NCBI RefSeq assembly: GCF_023078275.1
Contig: NC_062977.1
Location: 17,257,118 to 17,321,117, forward strand
Length of the DNA stretch: 64,000 nt
Reading direction: 5' to 3'
From: Leguminivora glycinivorella
Taxonomy: Eukaryota > Arthropoda > Insecta > Lepidoptera > Tortricidae
Positions 45,343-57,400 of the stretch are shown here, piece by piece; the stretch's first letter is position 1; each line of letters opens with the position of its first letter. The notes beneath the pieces were generated by a model. That model did no database searches, was not told where the DNA came from, and saw nothing but the letters and a program-made list of their open reading frames with translations. The translations under genes were made by a program, and so were the position numbers.

Positions 45343-46640
45343 GAACCTAAATGAATGTATTTTAACATTATCCGTTCGAAAAGGGAACTTATTCCCTTCC
45401 CTGCTACAAGCGTAATAATAACCAATTACAAATAAATTGTCAATTAAATGCGTATTTTTATTTACAATTGATTTGATTCATCAATTACAAATAAATTGTC
45501 AATTAAATGCGTATTTTTATTGACAATTAATTTGATTCATTACATACATACTCATAAAATATCAGCATGTTGCAAAATAATTTCAACCTTTGGCGTTAAC
45601 ACTTAAATCCCTCACTGTGCTCACGATTCTCTTATATAATTCTTTGCTTCGTTCAAGATTCAATGTCCAAGCTCGCCGTAAATAAGAGTATGACATTTTG
45701 CTCCTTGCATTATACTATTTCACCATATCAACTGTTTACCAATTGGTTCACTTTTATTTTTTCACCACACCAACTGGTAAAGGCTCTCTTTGCTATTCGA
45801 AATCAGATAGCAAAATTGCATTTTATCCACAAGAGTGCAAAGTAATTTCAGACAAATTTTAACTTGATGTCTTAAGCTGGCTGCTAGATTTTACGTATAA
45901 ATGATGACTTTGAATCATAAATATTGAATAAATTGATGGATTTGATTTAGTTTGATGTTTTATAGTCAGGTTCGTGTTGGTGTGGAGAAAAAAATGTGTT
46001 TCACTCGGTGGCAAAGTTTGTTTGAACTTCGTGGCTTGAAACCCTCGCAACGCTCAAGATTCCACTTTTTGAACCACTCGCTACGCTCGCGGTTCTGTAT
46101 TGGAATTTTTCGCTTGCTTGGGTATCGATATTGGCACGTGCGGTTAAACACCATTTTGCCCCCTTGTAAAACAAATACCTATTTCACCACACCAACAACT
46201 GATAAAATAAAACCTTTCTTAATACTTCGAAATCGAATGACAAAGTTGCATTTTATCTACAGGTGTGCTAATTAATTTCATACAAATTTTAACTTGATGT
46301 CTAAAGCTAGCTGATGGAACTGATGTTTAAATAATGATTTAGAATCATAAATGTAAAAAAAATGATTTGTTTTAATTATTACCTAAACCCTAGCAAAGCT
46401 CAACATTCCAAATTCTGAACCACTCGCTACGCTTGCGGTTCAATATTGGAATCACGTGCGATTACACAACAACTTTGCCTCCTTGTAAAAGAAAGATAAT
46501 TACCGTAAAGGGATTGTCATTAGGTATGCAATGGGTGCATAGTTAAGTATTATAACAAAATTTTAATTTATGAATTTATGATCGTAAAACATGACTTTCG
46601 CATCACAAAACGAAAAAGTAAATATTTCAATTCATATTTT
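45343..46640. repeat. Repeat F pieces and a short direct repeat
   Basis: 45420-45540 holds two copies of CAATTACAAATAAATTGTCA and its flank, 62 bp apart. 45700-46500 holds at least two repeat F pieces (TGCCCCCTTGTAAAACAAAT, CCACTCGCTACGCTCGCGGT). No gene seen. Confidence 0.55.
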
Positions 46641-46761
46641 ATTCCATACAAAAAATAAATAATTGAATAAATTATTACACTATAAGTTTCTCTTCTCCGA
46701 CTCGCTACATTTTACAAATTGATCCGTTTAAATATAAGTCCATAACAATTACTTGTTAAAA

Positions 46762-47354
46762 TTATATAAAGGACTTCATATCATGAGCATGTTCACCCAA
46801 AGCCTTGTGGTCAACGGTAAGATGAAGGCCATCCAGGTGGTGATGATGAGAACCGAGACTCGCGTCTCTTTGAGCTTCTGACCAGGACTTTTCCTTCGCC
46901 TCCTTCAGTTCCGTAGTTTCTTCTGCCTGCTTATACGCCGGAGCCGCGTAACCATGGTGACTGGCTAGATGTCCAGCTACAACGTTGGGCGAGCAGCTAA
47001 GGAGGAGTGGGACTCCGCAAGGTCCGATCTTTCCGTGAGGGAAATAGCCAACAGCTCCGCTTGGAGCTGCAGATTCTAGTGCAATCGATTGCGCTGACGC
47101 TCCGTAGCTCGGCTCATACGACCGAGCGCGTTCAGAATGCTCATCTGTATCTTCTTCTCTGTAGTGCGGGGCGCCTTGAGGAGCCAGGTATAGCGCTAAA
47201 GGTGCTGCCCGGCGCACGGAGGGCCGTATGAAGCGCCATAAGGACCGCCGTAAGGAGATCCTGGAGATTTCTTCGTCCTTTCCAGGTTCAAGTCATCTGT
47301 GGGAGCAGCGAAGACTGATGAGACGACCAACGTGAGAGCGACTGACAGCTTCAT
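46762..47354 (-). pseudogene. Vitelline-membrane-type protein with one frameshift
   Basis: From ATG at 47354 the frame gives MKLSVALTLVVSSVFAAP (signal peptide) and a Gly/Tyr/Pro part (SPYGGPYGASYGPPC), then meets TAG near 47194. A second frame, open from about 47217 to TAA at 46762, carries the rest: acidic region, GPCGVPLLLSCSPNVVAGHL, and a His-rich C-terminus (GSHHHHLDGLHL). The join lies around 47205-47225, where one or two bases too many or too few explain the break. Total about 197 codons if joined. The rest is intact and has a TATA box, so this is either a very young pseudogene or an assembly error. The motif is almost the same as that of the 869-residue protein. Confidence 0.72.
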
Positions 47355-47387
47355 TGTGATGTGAATGGAGAGATGAAATTTGAAGGA

Positions 47388-47396
47388 CTATTTATA
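47388..47396 (-). promoter_or_regulatory. TATA box of the frameshifted cluster gene
   Basis: TATAAATAG on the minus strand, 34-42 bp before the ATG at 47354. Confidence 0.65.
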
Positions 47397-47512
47397 TTAT
47401 AGATGTAAGGAAGCAATCGCGGAGATAAGGAGTGGTGTAATTAGATTTACTTAAATTAATTTTGGCACGTAATGGAAGCTTGGTTTATCTAGTTAGACAT
47501 ATCAGTGTGCGT

Positions 47513-47600
47513 AGCCAAATGCCCAAACGCTTCACGATTCGTGAGTGATTCGTGAGCGACTGAGCGTTTCTTGAAGCGTTTGTGCATTCGGCTACACACC
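47513..47600. mobile_element. MITE family C, short copy
   Basis: GTAGCCAAATGCCCAAACGC and GTTTGTGCATTCGGCTAC. It borders the 5' side of the BEL/Pao element. Confidence 0.5.
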
Positions 47601-48036
47601 ATATACATAATGAATTTAACCTGCCATCCACATCAGCGCAAATCCTGGCCATCAGCCCCAACGTATGTCACGTCGCAGACATAATTTTGGTCCTTCGAGC
47701 CGGATGTCGACCAGCCTTGGACCCACGGATTGGATGTGAGAACGCATCGGCAGAGTGCTGCAACGACCAAAAGCTTCGGCAGCGGTGAAGATCTTCGGTG
47801 AGACGAGCCAACCTACCTTTACCTACCTTTCCCTAAAACGCTTGCGTCATATCGTGCTTTTCTCAATTCCAGTGCTTGTGCTTTCGTTGTGACCCTATCG
47901 CACGTCGTCGAGTCGACCTTCGCAAAAGTCTGCAAGCAACTCGCGTCAGCTTTGCTGCTAGCTGCCTTGCTGTGCTCGACCTGGGTGGTGATTGCAACTG
48001 TAAGTACTTTGCGCCTGCCTTTATTCGATTCGCAAA

Positions 48037-51000
48037 ATGACTGGCAAAGACGATGTAGTGTTTCACGCCGCGTTAGGTCCTAATCAAGAAACGGACACAG
48101 AAACAATAAAACAATTAAATCGTAGGCGTGGTTCCGTAAAGTGTAGGCTAACTAATTTCAAAAAGTTCGCGAGTACGTATGAGGGTTTAACTTTGTCCGA
48201 TACCCAGCGCACGGAGCTCAGTTTACGCATGCAAGGGGCTCAGGGTATTTTTGATGATTTTACTGACATTCATAATCAGTTAGAAAGTTTAATTCCCGAT
48301 AGCGAAATGAATTCACTTTTTGAAACCAGAGAGGCGTTCGAAAGCGAATATTACGCGATTTTAGCTAAGACGCAATGTATGGTGAAATGTTCGGAGACAG
48401 CTAACGAACCTAAAATGCAAGCTTCTAATAATCTAGCGCAAACGGTGCGGCTCCCCGTCATTTCTTTGCCTACTTTCGACGGATCTTATGAACACTGGTT
48501 ACAATTCCGCGACACATTTTCTTCGCTAGTGCATAACTCGCAAGAAATAACCAGCATTCAAAAGTTCCATTATTTAAAGTCATCGCTAAAGGGTAATGCG
48601 CTACTTGTTATCGATTCGCTTGAGTTTTCGGCAGACAATTACGCGATTGCTTGGGAATTGCTATTAAACCGCTATGATAATAGTAGATTGCTAGTACACA
48701 ATCACGTAAAAGCTTTATTTTCCATACAATCGCTCAATAAAGAATCGCCGGCACTGTTAAGAAAGCTTTTAGACACAGTTTTAAAAAATTTACGCGCTTT
48801 AAAGCTGCTCGGTGAGCCCACAGAAAGCTGGGACACACTTATCATTTATTTAGTTGTTTCCAAATTAGATTCCACAACCGAACGTGAGTGGGAACAATAT
48901 AAAAGCACTTTGTTACCAGTGTCGAACGAAAACAAAACCGCGCTTAAGGTAGATGATTTGCTTAAATTCATTCGCGACCGCGCCGATATGTTAGAAACAT
49001 TATTGGTTACGCACAGCCGGTCTAATTTAAATAGCACTTATCCGCCGCACGATGCTAAAAAATCAAACACACATAACGCGCACACGGCTCCCAAGGTTCA
49101 CTACAATGTTGTTACCGAAAAGTCCGTAGACAAATCTCACTCTAAACAAACACCAATTAAGAAGTTATGTTCTATGTGCAATGGTAAACATCCTTTGTAC
49201 TCGTGTCAAGCATTTATTGATTTAAATATGCAAGATAAATTAAAATTGGTACGCGATAAAAGTTTGTGTGAGAATTGTTTACGAACTGGACATGCGCCTA
49301 GTGAATGTCGGTACGGCCCGTGTAGGAAGTGTAACAAGAAACATAATTCCATAATTCACGAGGACGAGAAGGATGAAGCCAGTGACAAGCGCTCCGTGGC
49401 ACTGCTGGCGACAGACAGCGCGCCAAGGTCGCCCGCTTCCTCCTCCTCGATCCCTGATAACAACATCGCACACGCACAACACGTATTGCAGGTATCGAAC
49501 GCACACATAGATGAAGATGTATACGCGCGATTGTCTTCCAGGCGTCCTGTAATACTAGCCACCGCCCTTGTCGAAATTCCAGATAATTACGGTAATTATC
49601 ATAAAACGCGAGTGATTCTCGATAACGGTAGCGAAGGTTGTTTAATTACCGAAGCGTTGTGCGACAAATTAAATCCGCAAACTTTACAGTCCACTGAAGA
49701 ATTAAACGGTATAGGTAATTTAGCTACACATAGTTCGCGAGTATGTGAGATCGAAATAAATTCCCTTGTTACCGATTTTAAGGCGCGATTACAATGTAGG
49801 GTTTTACCGCGATTAACCTCATCGTTGCCTACGTTTCCGAGCAAACGTAACCACTTCCGCATTCCAGACAACGTAAGTCTGGCAGATCCTAACTTTTATG
49901 AAAGTCGGCCCGTCGAGGTACTCATAGGAGCTGACCTATTCTGGGAGCTCCTCGAAGGTCTAGTTAAGATAACGCGCTTAACTAACGGTGCATACTTAAT
50001 AAATACGCAGTTAGGCTGGATAGTTTCGGGACCTGTTTCCTCTAACGCGCGCAGCACAAAGCCTATTAATTGTAATTTCGCGCAATCTATTGACATGCCA
50101 TCATTAGATACTCAATTACGTAGGTTTTGGGAAATAGAGGAGATACAGTCCAACACCAAGTCTTACGATACGCGAAGCGAAGAAGAAATGGCATGCGAAG
50201 ACCATTTCGTCAAAACTACCACCCGTCTCGAGGATGGTAGGTTTTGTGTGCAGCTCCCTCTCAAGGAGCCCCCCGAGTCTCTCGGCGACTCATTCGCGCA
50301 AGCAAAAAGACGCTTTATGTCGCTAGAAAAACGTCTCAGTCGCGACCCCGTATATAAAGGCATGTACAGTGACTTTATAAAGGAGTATCTCGCGTTAGGT
50401 CATATGAAACGAGTTAATACCTACGGAACCCCCAATTACTTTTTGGCCCACCACGGAATTTATCGTGCACATGCGCAAAAAACACGTCTGCGAGTTGTTT
50501 TCGACGCTAGCGCCCCCACGACCAGTGGCAAATCACTGAACGACATACAAATGGTAGGTGCGCCTATACAAGGTGATTTGGTCGCGATTTTGCTTAGGTT
50601 CCGCGAGAATAGGTATGTTGCATGCGCCGATATCGAAAAGCATTACAGGCAAGTTTTAACTGACGAATCTCAGCGCGATTTACAACTTATTCTATGGCGC
50701 GATAAGCCGAGCGACGACCTTGACATATATCAGCTGAGCACCGTAACATATGGCACGGCGGCCGCAGCCTTCCTCAGTTGCAGGTGTCTCAAACAGTTGG
50801 CGCTCGAATGTACTGACCCCGAAGTAGCTAGGACAATTAGGGACGATTTTTATGTAGACGACTTTATTTCGGGATCGTCTTCAATTCCCGAATTGTTACG
50901 AATTTGTGACGAAACCGCGAAAGTTTTAAATTCTGGCTGCTTCCCATTACGAAAGTGGGTTTTTAATTTCGAGTGTACCGATAAACGTTACAACGACGAC

Positions 51001-53412
51001 GATACGTCTAAGGAATTATCACTAGGCGAACACGCGCATAGTAAAACTTTAGGTCTCGGTTGGTACAATAAAAGTGACGAATTGTTCTATCATACGCGAC
51101 ACGAAGAAAATGCGAAACCTGTCACAAAACGCATTATATATTGTCCACCGCATCGCAGGTTTTCGATCCCCTCGGATTATTAAGTCCTATGATAATTATC
51201 GCCAAATGTTTACTACAACGGTTGTTTTTATTAAAGGTTGATTGGGATGCAGCTGTTCCCGGTGACGTCACGCAAGCCTGGCATCGTTTCGTAAACAACC
51301 TGGCTATCTTACCTAGCATTCGCATACCACGTCATGTTATGTGTAATGACCCTATATGTATAGATTTACATATATTTACAGACGCGAGTCAAGTAGCGTA
51401 TGGTACTTGCGCTTATGTACGGACAATTGATAAGCAATCAGCTGTTACCGTTCAGCTGCTTTGCTCGAAAAGTAAAGTGGCCCCAATTTCCCCTCCGCTG
51501 AGTACGCCTCGGTTGGAGCTGTCCGCGTGTTTATTGGGCGCTAAACTATTTAATAAAATTAAAGAATCGTTCCGCGCGAAATTCAATCAAGTAATATTTC
51601 ATACCGATTCAACAATTGCATTGAGCTGGCTCCGAATGCAGCCTAATTTACTAAAACCTTTCGTTCAGAACAGGGTTGCACAAATCCACGAAATTACGAA
51701 AGAATATTCGTGGCATCACGTTAGTGGCAAGTGCAATCCGGCCGATTTGGTTTCTAGGGGCGTGCAGTTGGACGCTCTTCGCACTTCCTCTCTGTGGTGG
51801 AATGGCCCTGATTTCCTCCATGATGTTAATTACAATGCTCAGTCTGTAGATCCGTCATTGCTGCCAGACGAGTCTCAAATACCCGAACGTAAAACTAATC
51901 CTATGACTAGTCTGGTATGCAACGATAAAAATAATACATTGTTTACATTCGACAGGTTTTCTCAGTTCAATCGCATGCAGCGCGCGGCCGCGTACGTACT
52001 TCGCTTCATTCATAACGCGCGCAACAAGGATGCACGAGCACGTCGTACGGGCGCGCTCACTGTAGATGAACTGAGGCAATCTGAGACAGTACTCTCGCGC
52101 TTATCACAATTAGAGTCATTATCGGACGTTCGCGACGAGTTGACAAAGAACAAATGTATCGCAAAGGGTTTTTTAGCTAAACTAAATTTGTTCATTGATA
52201 ATAATAACCTAATTAGAGTCGGCGGGCGGCTTGCAAATTCGGCTAGGTTTGATTACAACAAAAAACATCCGATATTGCTCTCTAGTAAACATCAGTTTAC
52301 AATTTTATTGTTCCGATTTGAACATAAACGATTATTACACGCTGGACCGCAGCATATATTGTTCTCGCTTCGCGAGGCCTGGTGGCCTATAAGCGGTAGG
52401 AATCTGGCAAGAAAAGTGGTTCACAATTGTGTACTTTGCGTTCGTTTTAAGGGTAAAACGTTAACTCCTATAATGGGTAATTTACCTACAGAGCGATTGG
52501 AACCCGGGTTCGCATTTGTAAATTGCGCTGTGGACTACGGAGGTCCATTTTATATTTTAAACCGGAAAGGTCGGGGAGCCACGACTATCAAGGCGTATTT
52601 ATGTATATTTATATGCTTTGCTACGCGCGCAGTTCATTTAGAGTTGGTTACCGATCTCTCTTCAGAAGCATACCTACTGGCGTTGAAAAGGTTCATTTCG
52701 CGTCGCGGTAAACCTTCAAAAATATTTTCCGACAACGGACGGAACTTCGTAGGTCTCATGAACGACTTTTCAAAGTTTTTAAAATCGTGTTCTGGCGAAA
52801 TAAAAGAGTACGCACTCTCGCAACAGATTGAATTTATTATGACGCCACCTTATGCTAGTCATTTTGCTGGTCTAGTCGAGGCTGGTGTTAAGAGTTGCAA
52901 ACATCACTTGCGACGTGTGATAGGTGATGTTAAATTAACCTATGAACATTTTAGCACGATTTTGACCCAATGCGAAGCCATCCTTAATTCCAGGCCCTTT
53001 GTCCTCTGACCCGCAAGACTACACTCCTTTAACCCCCGCTCACTTCCTGGTTGGACGTCCGCTGACAGCTCCTGCGTGCGCTGACCTCGTCGACGCCCCC
53101 GCACAGCGCCTGTCACGATACCAGCAAGTGGAGCAAATGCGACAACATTTCTGGGCCCGGTGGTCGAAGGAGTTCATATCCGAGCTGCAGGTCAGGACAA
53201 AATGGACGAAGAATATGGACGACTTAAAAGTGGACACCCTCGTTTTGATCAAGGAGGACCACACTCCGCCCCTCAAGTGGAGCTTAGGGCGGATAACCAA
53301 GACTTTCCCGGGCAAGGACGGCGTTTCCCGAGTAGCCGATATACGCACCTCTCGCGGCACTGTACGCCGAGCTTTTTCGAAAATTTGCCCGCTACCTACG
53401 CATGATGACTGA
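48037..53412 (+). pseudogene. BEL/Pao gag-pol with two frameshifts
   Basis: Frame 1 (48037-51183) starts at ATG. It has a gag part, zinc-knuckle cysteines (CSMCNGKHPLYSC, CENCLRTGHAPSEC), a protease site ILDNGSEG (the family usually has D-S-G) and reverse transcriptase with CADIEKHYRQV and the catalytic FYVDDF at about 50850. Frame 2 (51141-53009) carries the rest of RT, RNase H (HIFTDASQ, HTDSTIALSWL) and integrase (HKRLLHAG...C-x2-C zinc finger, then the catalytic aspartates in VDYGG and FSDNGRNF, and the glutamate in GLVEAG). Frame 3 (52999-53412) gives the integrase C-terminus (LTPAHFLVGRPL). The breaks near 51145-51180 and 52995 mean it can no longer make a full polyprotein. Decay is slight, so the insertion is young. 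Confidence 0.85.
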
Positions 53413-53466
53413 CGTCGCTGCCTCATCTTCACGTTGGAAGCCAGCACTTCCAAGGCCGGGAGCTTA

Positions 53467-53640
53467 TGTTACGGCCATACCTAAAACGCATATCAACTGA
53501 CGGCGGCGCGTGACCTTCATCCTGGCGCGCGCATAGCGACCCGCGCAGCACATCCCCGGCTGCGCTGCCCTACCACGAGTCAACCTACGTCACAATACGT
53601 CACATGCATCATCATCGCACAATACAATGTAGTACAATAG
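53467..53640 (+). repeat. Putative 3' LTR of the BEL/Pao element
   Basis: Starts TGTTACG after a purine-rich tract, has GC-rich then AT-rich parts and no coding frame. The right end is not clear and no second copy confirms it. Confidence 0.4.
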
Positions 53641-53767
53641 TACTATAGTACCTAATAATCTTACCGAATTTCACGATATACCTATTGAAAGAAAATGACT
53701 AACTCTTAAAAAAATAGATCTCAACAGTTATTTATTTTACAAGGGTTTTAAAATTGTTGTCGATTGT

Positions 53768-54057
53768 TGACGACCGGTCTGGCTCAGTCGGTAGTGTCAG
53801 TGACCCTGCCTGCTGAGCCGCGGTCCTGGGTTCGAATCCCGGTAAGGGCACTTATTTGTGTGATGAGCTGATGAGCACAGACATTTGTTCCTGAGTCATG
53901 GATGTTTTCTATGTAGGTATATAAGTATGTATTTACATATCTATTTAAGTATGTATATCGTCGCTTAGCTAGCACCCATAGTACAACTTTGCTTAGTTTG
54001 GGGCTAAGTTGATCTGTGTAAGGTGTCCCCAATATTTATTTTTATTTATTTATTTGT
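53768..54057 (+). mobile_element. tRNA-derived SINE
   Basis: A box TGGCTCAGTCGG at 53781, B box GGTTCGAATCC at 53830, then a body with GTTCCTGAGTCATGGATG and a TTTA-unit tail. Same family as 28165-28452. Confidence 0.8.
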
Positions 54058-54154
54058 TTAACCGCACGTGCCAATATTGGTACCCGAGCATAAGAGAAAT
54101 TCCAGTATCGAACCGTGATCTTAACGAGTGGTTCGAATGTCGAATCTTAAGCGT

Positions 54155-54481
54155 TAGTGCGTTTTCACATTATCCGATCCGATATCGGATGTAGGAAGGA
54201 TTACAAAGGATATCGTTTCTGCATCTGCATCCGTATCCCACAAAGGGTTCGAACACATGAAACTAAATCGTGCCACTCTTGGCAAATAAGGGGTTGAAAG
54301 AAAACAAAACTGTGACATTGCAGTGACAGGTTGCCAGCCTCTCGCCTATGCCACAATTTAACCCATATCCCATAGTCGCCTTCTACGACACCCACGGGAA
54401 GAAAGGGGGTGGTGAAATTCTTAACCCGTCACCACACAGGTTGAGATATCGATATCGGATCGGATAATGTGAAAACGCACT
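54155..54481. mobile_element. MITE family B split by dispersed repeat A
   Basis: The left end (GTGCGTTTTCACATTATCCG) and right end (ATCGGATCGGATAATGTGAA) are separated by a reverse copy of repeat A at 54216-54440. Confidence 0.7.
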
Positions 54482-55676
54482 TACGAGGGTTTTAAGGCAC
54501 GTGTGTAAGAACAAGTTTTGCAACCGAGTGAAACACAAAATATCCATTCAAGTAAAGTTTGTAGCTACAGTTTTACTAAGCTTAATTAATTAGTAACCTA
54601 TTAGCAAGAACGATTTAATACTGGACTGGCAAAGCCCATAAAAGCGTACCCCTAAAACGTATGGCCCTTTTAGTCTGAAAACTAGATACGGCCCTTTTTC
54701 TCCAATATTTTGCGTGTTTTTATGTTTTTATATTTCTTTATTTTAAAATCATGATCACGTCAATACACATTTTGAAAAAAATAAATTTGAAGGCATCATC
54801 AGTGTAGTTATGATAGTATTTAATAGGTGGCGCTAAAACATCGAGGTACGATTTTAGTATTTAGTATGAAGTTGTTATGAAGTATGTAAATCCGATGTAT
54901 TAGCACACCACGGACACTGGGATCAAAAATATGAAAGAGGGCGTACTAGCACACATTCTAAGCTCGTGTAGGTGAACGCTCAGCAGTGGGCTTGATAAAG
55001 GGCATATGACATGATGATGATGTTTTTGAAACAGGCGGTAACTGTGAGGTAATCCTTGGTATTCGATGGTACTTTAGCGGGGTACTTTGATATGGATACT
55101 ATCTTTAGTAATATTTATTATAGTAAGTTTCATATTTTAAATCAAGAAAATGCGTAGCCAAGATGATTTATTTTAGTAAGTTATCTTAAATTAAGAAAAC
55201 GACATCTGTCTCTCCTCTTGCACTAATATGAAAGAGTAATAAGGAGGGGAAAAGTGTTTCATGGTCGTTGCGCAAACAATTGTCATATTGGCTAAGCCCC
55301 CTGATTTATTCTTGTGGCCGGGATAACGAATAAGTGTGTAGTTTAACTTCAAACTTGGGTTGATTATATAGGAAAATATACCTATTATGATCTGAAAGAT
55401 AATAATCAACTTTATAGTAGAATGGATTTGCCCAAGTTTGACGATAAGCAACACAGAGTTAGCTGCAAAAGTACATAGCAAATTTATCAATGAATTAATT
55501 TATGATTTCTCCATGTAATTTTGTAGCTTGCACTGTACAGCTTATTTATAACTAATTATATGGATGTAATAAATCATAATCATATTTAGTATAAAACTCA
55601 AATAATAATTTATTAAGTATCTAAATAAATAACAACCATAATACTAATACAGATACTATTATACTTTAGAGCTAAT
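54482..55676. other. Spacer with repeat pieces
   Basis: 54900-55060 holds a diverged piece of the 33306-33832 element (CACATTCTAAGCTCGTGTAG); 55336-55452 is a palindromic MITE (GTAGTTTAACTTCAAACTTG / mirror). No gene seen. Confidence 0.45.
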
Positions 55677-56369
55677 TCACTGAGTCCTGGCGGGGGTGAT
55701 GTTGGTGGCTTCGTGCACCGTGGTGGTGTGCGGCTCGGCGGATGGCTGCTCCGACGGCGTCAGGTCGTGCGCAGGCTCAGACTCGCTGCGGTAGGCGCCC
55801 GCACCCACACCAGCGATAGCTGCGGACCCGTAACCGGCGTGGGCACCGTACGACGACCCGTGATGCACGATCCGGCCAGGCACGATCGACGGCGAACAGC
55901 TCAGCAGCAGCGGCACGTTGCAACCGCTCACGTGCGCGCCCGGGAACACACCAACCGCTCCAGGTGACGCGGCACCAATAGCGGCACCATAAGAACTCGC
56001 ATGCGGCGCCGCGTAGCTCCCACCGAGCGACACGAATCTCGCTTCAGGCGCGTTGTCCGAAGGCTCCATCTCCGAGAAGCTCATCATTTCGGGTTCCTCG
56101 TTAGCTTCTTCTTCTTCAGCTCGGTAATGAGGTCCACCATAACCACCTCCGTAGCCGCCGATGTGAGCATGTCCGTAACCGATGGGTCCGTAGGACTGCG
56201 CGTGGTATGCAGGGATAGCGTGATGGTATCCACCAGCGGCGGCCGCACACGGCGAGATGTAACCGCCATAGCCGAGATGTGACCGGGGCACCCTCAGGAA
56301 CTCGCCGTAAAACGGCTTAGCCAACCCCGACACTGCCAAGGACAGGACGCAAGCTATGACGACCTGCAT
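55677..56369 (-). CDS. Vitelline-membrane-type secreted protein (230 aa)
   Basis: Intact, intronless. MQVVIACVLSLAVSGLAKP is a signal peptide. The N-terminal half is Gly/Tyr/His/Ala-rich (GYGHAHIGGYGGGYGGP), a short acidic block follows (EEEEANEEPE), then a Gly/Ala/Ser part and the motif VSGCNVPLLLSCSPSIVPGR near residue 150, after FPGAHV. The tail is Ser/Glu/Pro/Thr-rich. Gly/Tyr/Ala composition, signal peptide and single exon are usual for eggshell proteins; in moths this size class includes the 30-kDa vitelline membrane protein. The first two motif cysteines keep the C-x7-C spacing of the Drosophila VM domain; the third VM cysteine is not there. Identity by motif, not by database search. 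Confidence 0.8.
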   Translation of the reverse strand: MQVVIACVLSLAVSGLAKPFYGEFLRVPRSHLGYGGYISPCAAAAGGYHHAIPAYHAQSYGPIGYGHAHIGGYGGGYGGPHYRAEEEEANEEPEMMSFSEMEPSDNAPEARFVSLGGSYAAPHASSYGAAIGAASPGAVGVFPGAHVSGCNVPLLLSCSPSIVPGRIVHHGSSYGAHAGYGSAAIAGVGAGAYRSESEPAHDLTPSEQPSAEPHTTTVHEATNITPARTQ

Positions 56370-56414
56370 TTTCGATATTATAAAGTACTGTGATCACATT
56401 TCATTACTCGCTAA

Positions 56415-56422
56415 TATTTATA
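56415..56422 (-). promoter_or_regulatory. TATA box of the 230-residue gene
   Basis: TATAAATA on the minus strand, 46 bp before the ATG at 56369. Confidence 0.65.
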
Positions 56423-56935
56423 CATTTTGCAATCGAACCCGAATGCCTTAGCTTGCATTATGAGTTGACACGCTATTTTTGCATACTCGATTTTGGGTCA
56501 TATTTTAACATTGTGTGTCTAACACTAATAATTGCAATAAATCATATCTCTATGATCGACCTAAATTTAACGAATAGTCTAGTGCATATTATTTTATAAT
56601 AAGAAATTCTAATTGTCACGTCCAAAAGAATGTATGTTAAACGACTAATCAGATATCTTTTTTCAAAAAGGCAATCAAAACGTAAATTACTTAACCCTAG
56701 GTTTGCTCCATTACGGTAGGTAGTTAGGTCCGCGGTCCGCGTCTTGCTGTTTTGCAGGCTCTACCTTATGAACTGTCAACCTAGTATGGTGACTTCAATT
56801 TAACAATATGTTCATATGAATCAGTTGTATAAAGTTGAAAATTATAATCTGTACAAGAAAACATCCAACATAGGTACGAAACGAAGGTATTTTTGCCCAA
56901 GCTTAAGCGGAAACTTTCACTATAACGCTCTATTT

Positions 56936-57400
56936 AAATAGTTATTTGTTTTACAAGGGGGCAAAGTTGCTGTTTAACCGCACGTACCAATATTGATACC
57001 CGAGCAAGCGTTAGATTCAAATATTGAACCGCGAGCGTAGCGAGTGATTCAAAAAGTGGAATCTTGAGCGTTGCGAGGGTTTCAAAAACCGGAAGGTTAA
57101 ACAAACTTTGCAACCGAGTGAAATACAACATTTTTCACCACACCAACACGAACAAAATACTGACTAGGTATAAAACATCAAACTAAATCAAACTCATCAA
57201 TTTAAGTATTCAATATTTATGATTCAAAATCATCATTTATATGTAAAATCTACCAGCCAGCCAGCATAAAACATCAAGTTAAAATTTGTATAAAATTACT
57301 TTGCGATCACAAGATCCATAAGGATAAAATATAAAATGCAATTTTGCTATCTGTTTTCGAATAGCAAAGAGAGCCTTTACCAGTTGGGGTGGTGAAGAAA
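56936..57400. repeat. Dispersed repeat F, near-full copy
   Basis: From TTTGTTTTACAAGGGGGCAA through GAACCGCGAGCGTAGCGAGT to GGCTTTACC-like bases (GAGCCTTTACCAGTTGGGGT). Confidence 0.6.

Larger units (their letters stand above)
47610..53640 (+). mobile_element. BEL/Pao LTR retrotransposon, decayed
   Basis: The body runs leader, gag, protease, reverse transcriptase, RNase H and integrase in one direction. A purine-rich run then leads to TGTTACGGCC at 53467, a likely start of the 3' LTR. No matching copy of that LTR is seen before gag, so the 5' LTR is missing or cut away; the 5' side touches a MITE end at about 47600. Both outer ends are approximate. It lies inside the vitelline-membrane-type cluster, in the opposite direction. 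Confidence 0.8.

Noticed and set aside
53040..53453. 137-residue minus-strand frame
   Set aside because: Antisense of the BEL/Pao integrase C-terminus.
53768..53850. Possible tRNA gene
   Set aside because: A and B boxes are good, but the acceptor stem does not close and a SINE body and tail follow; the same sequence recurs at 28165-28452.
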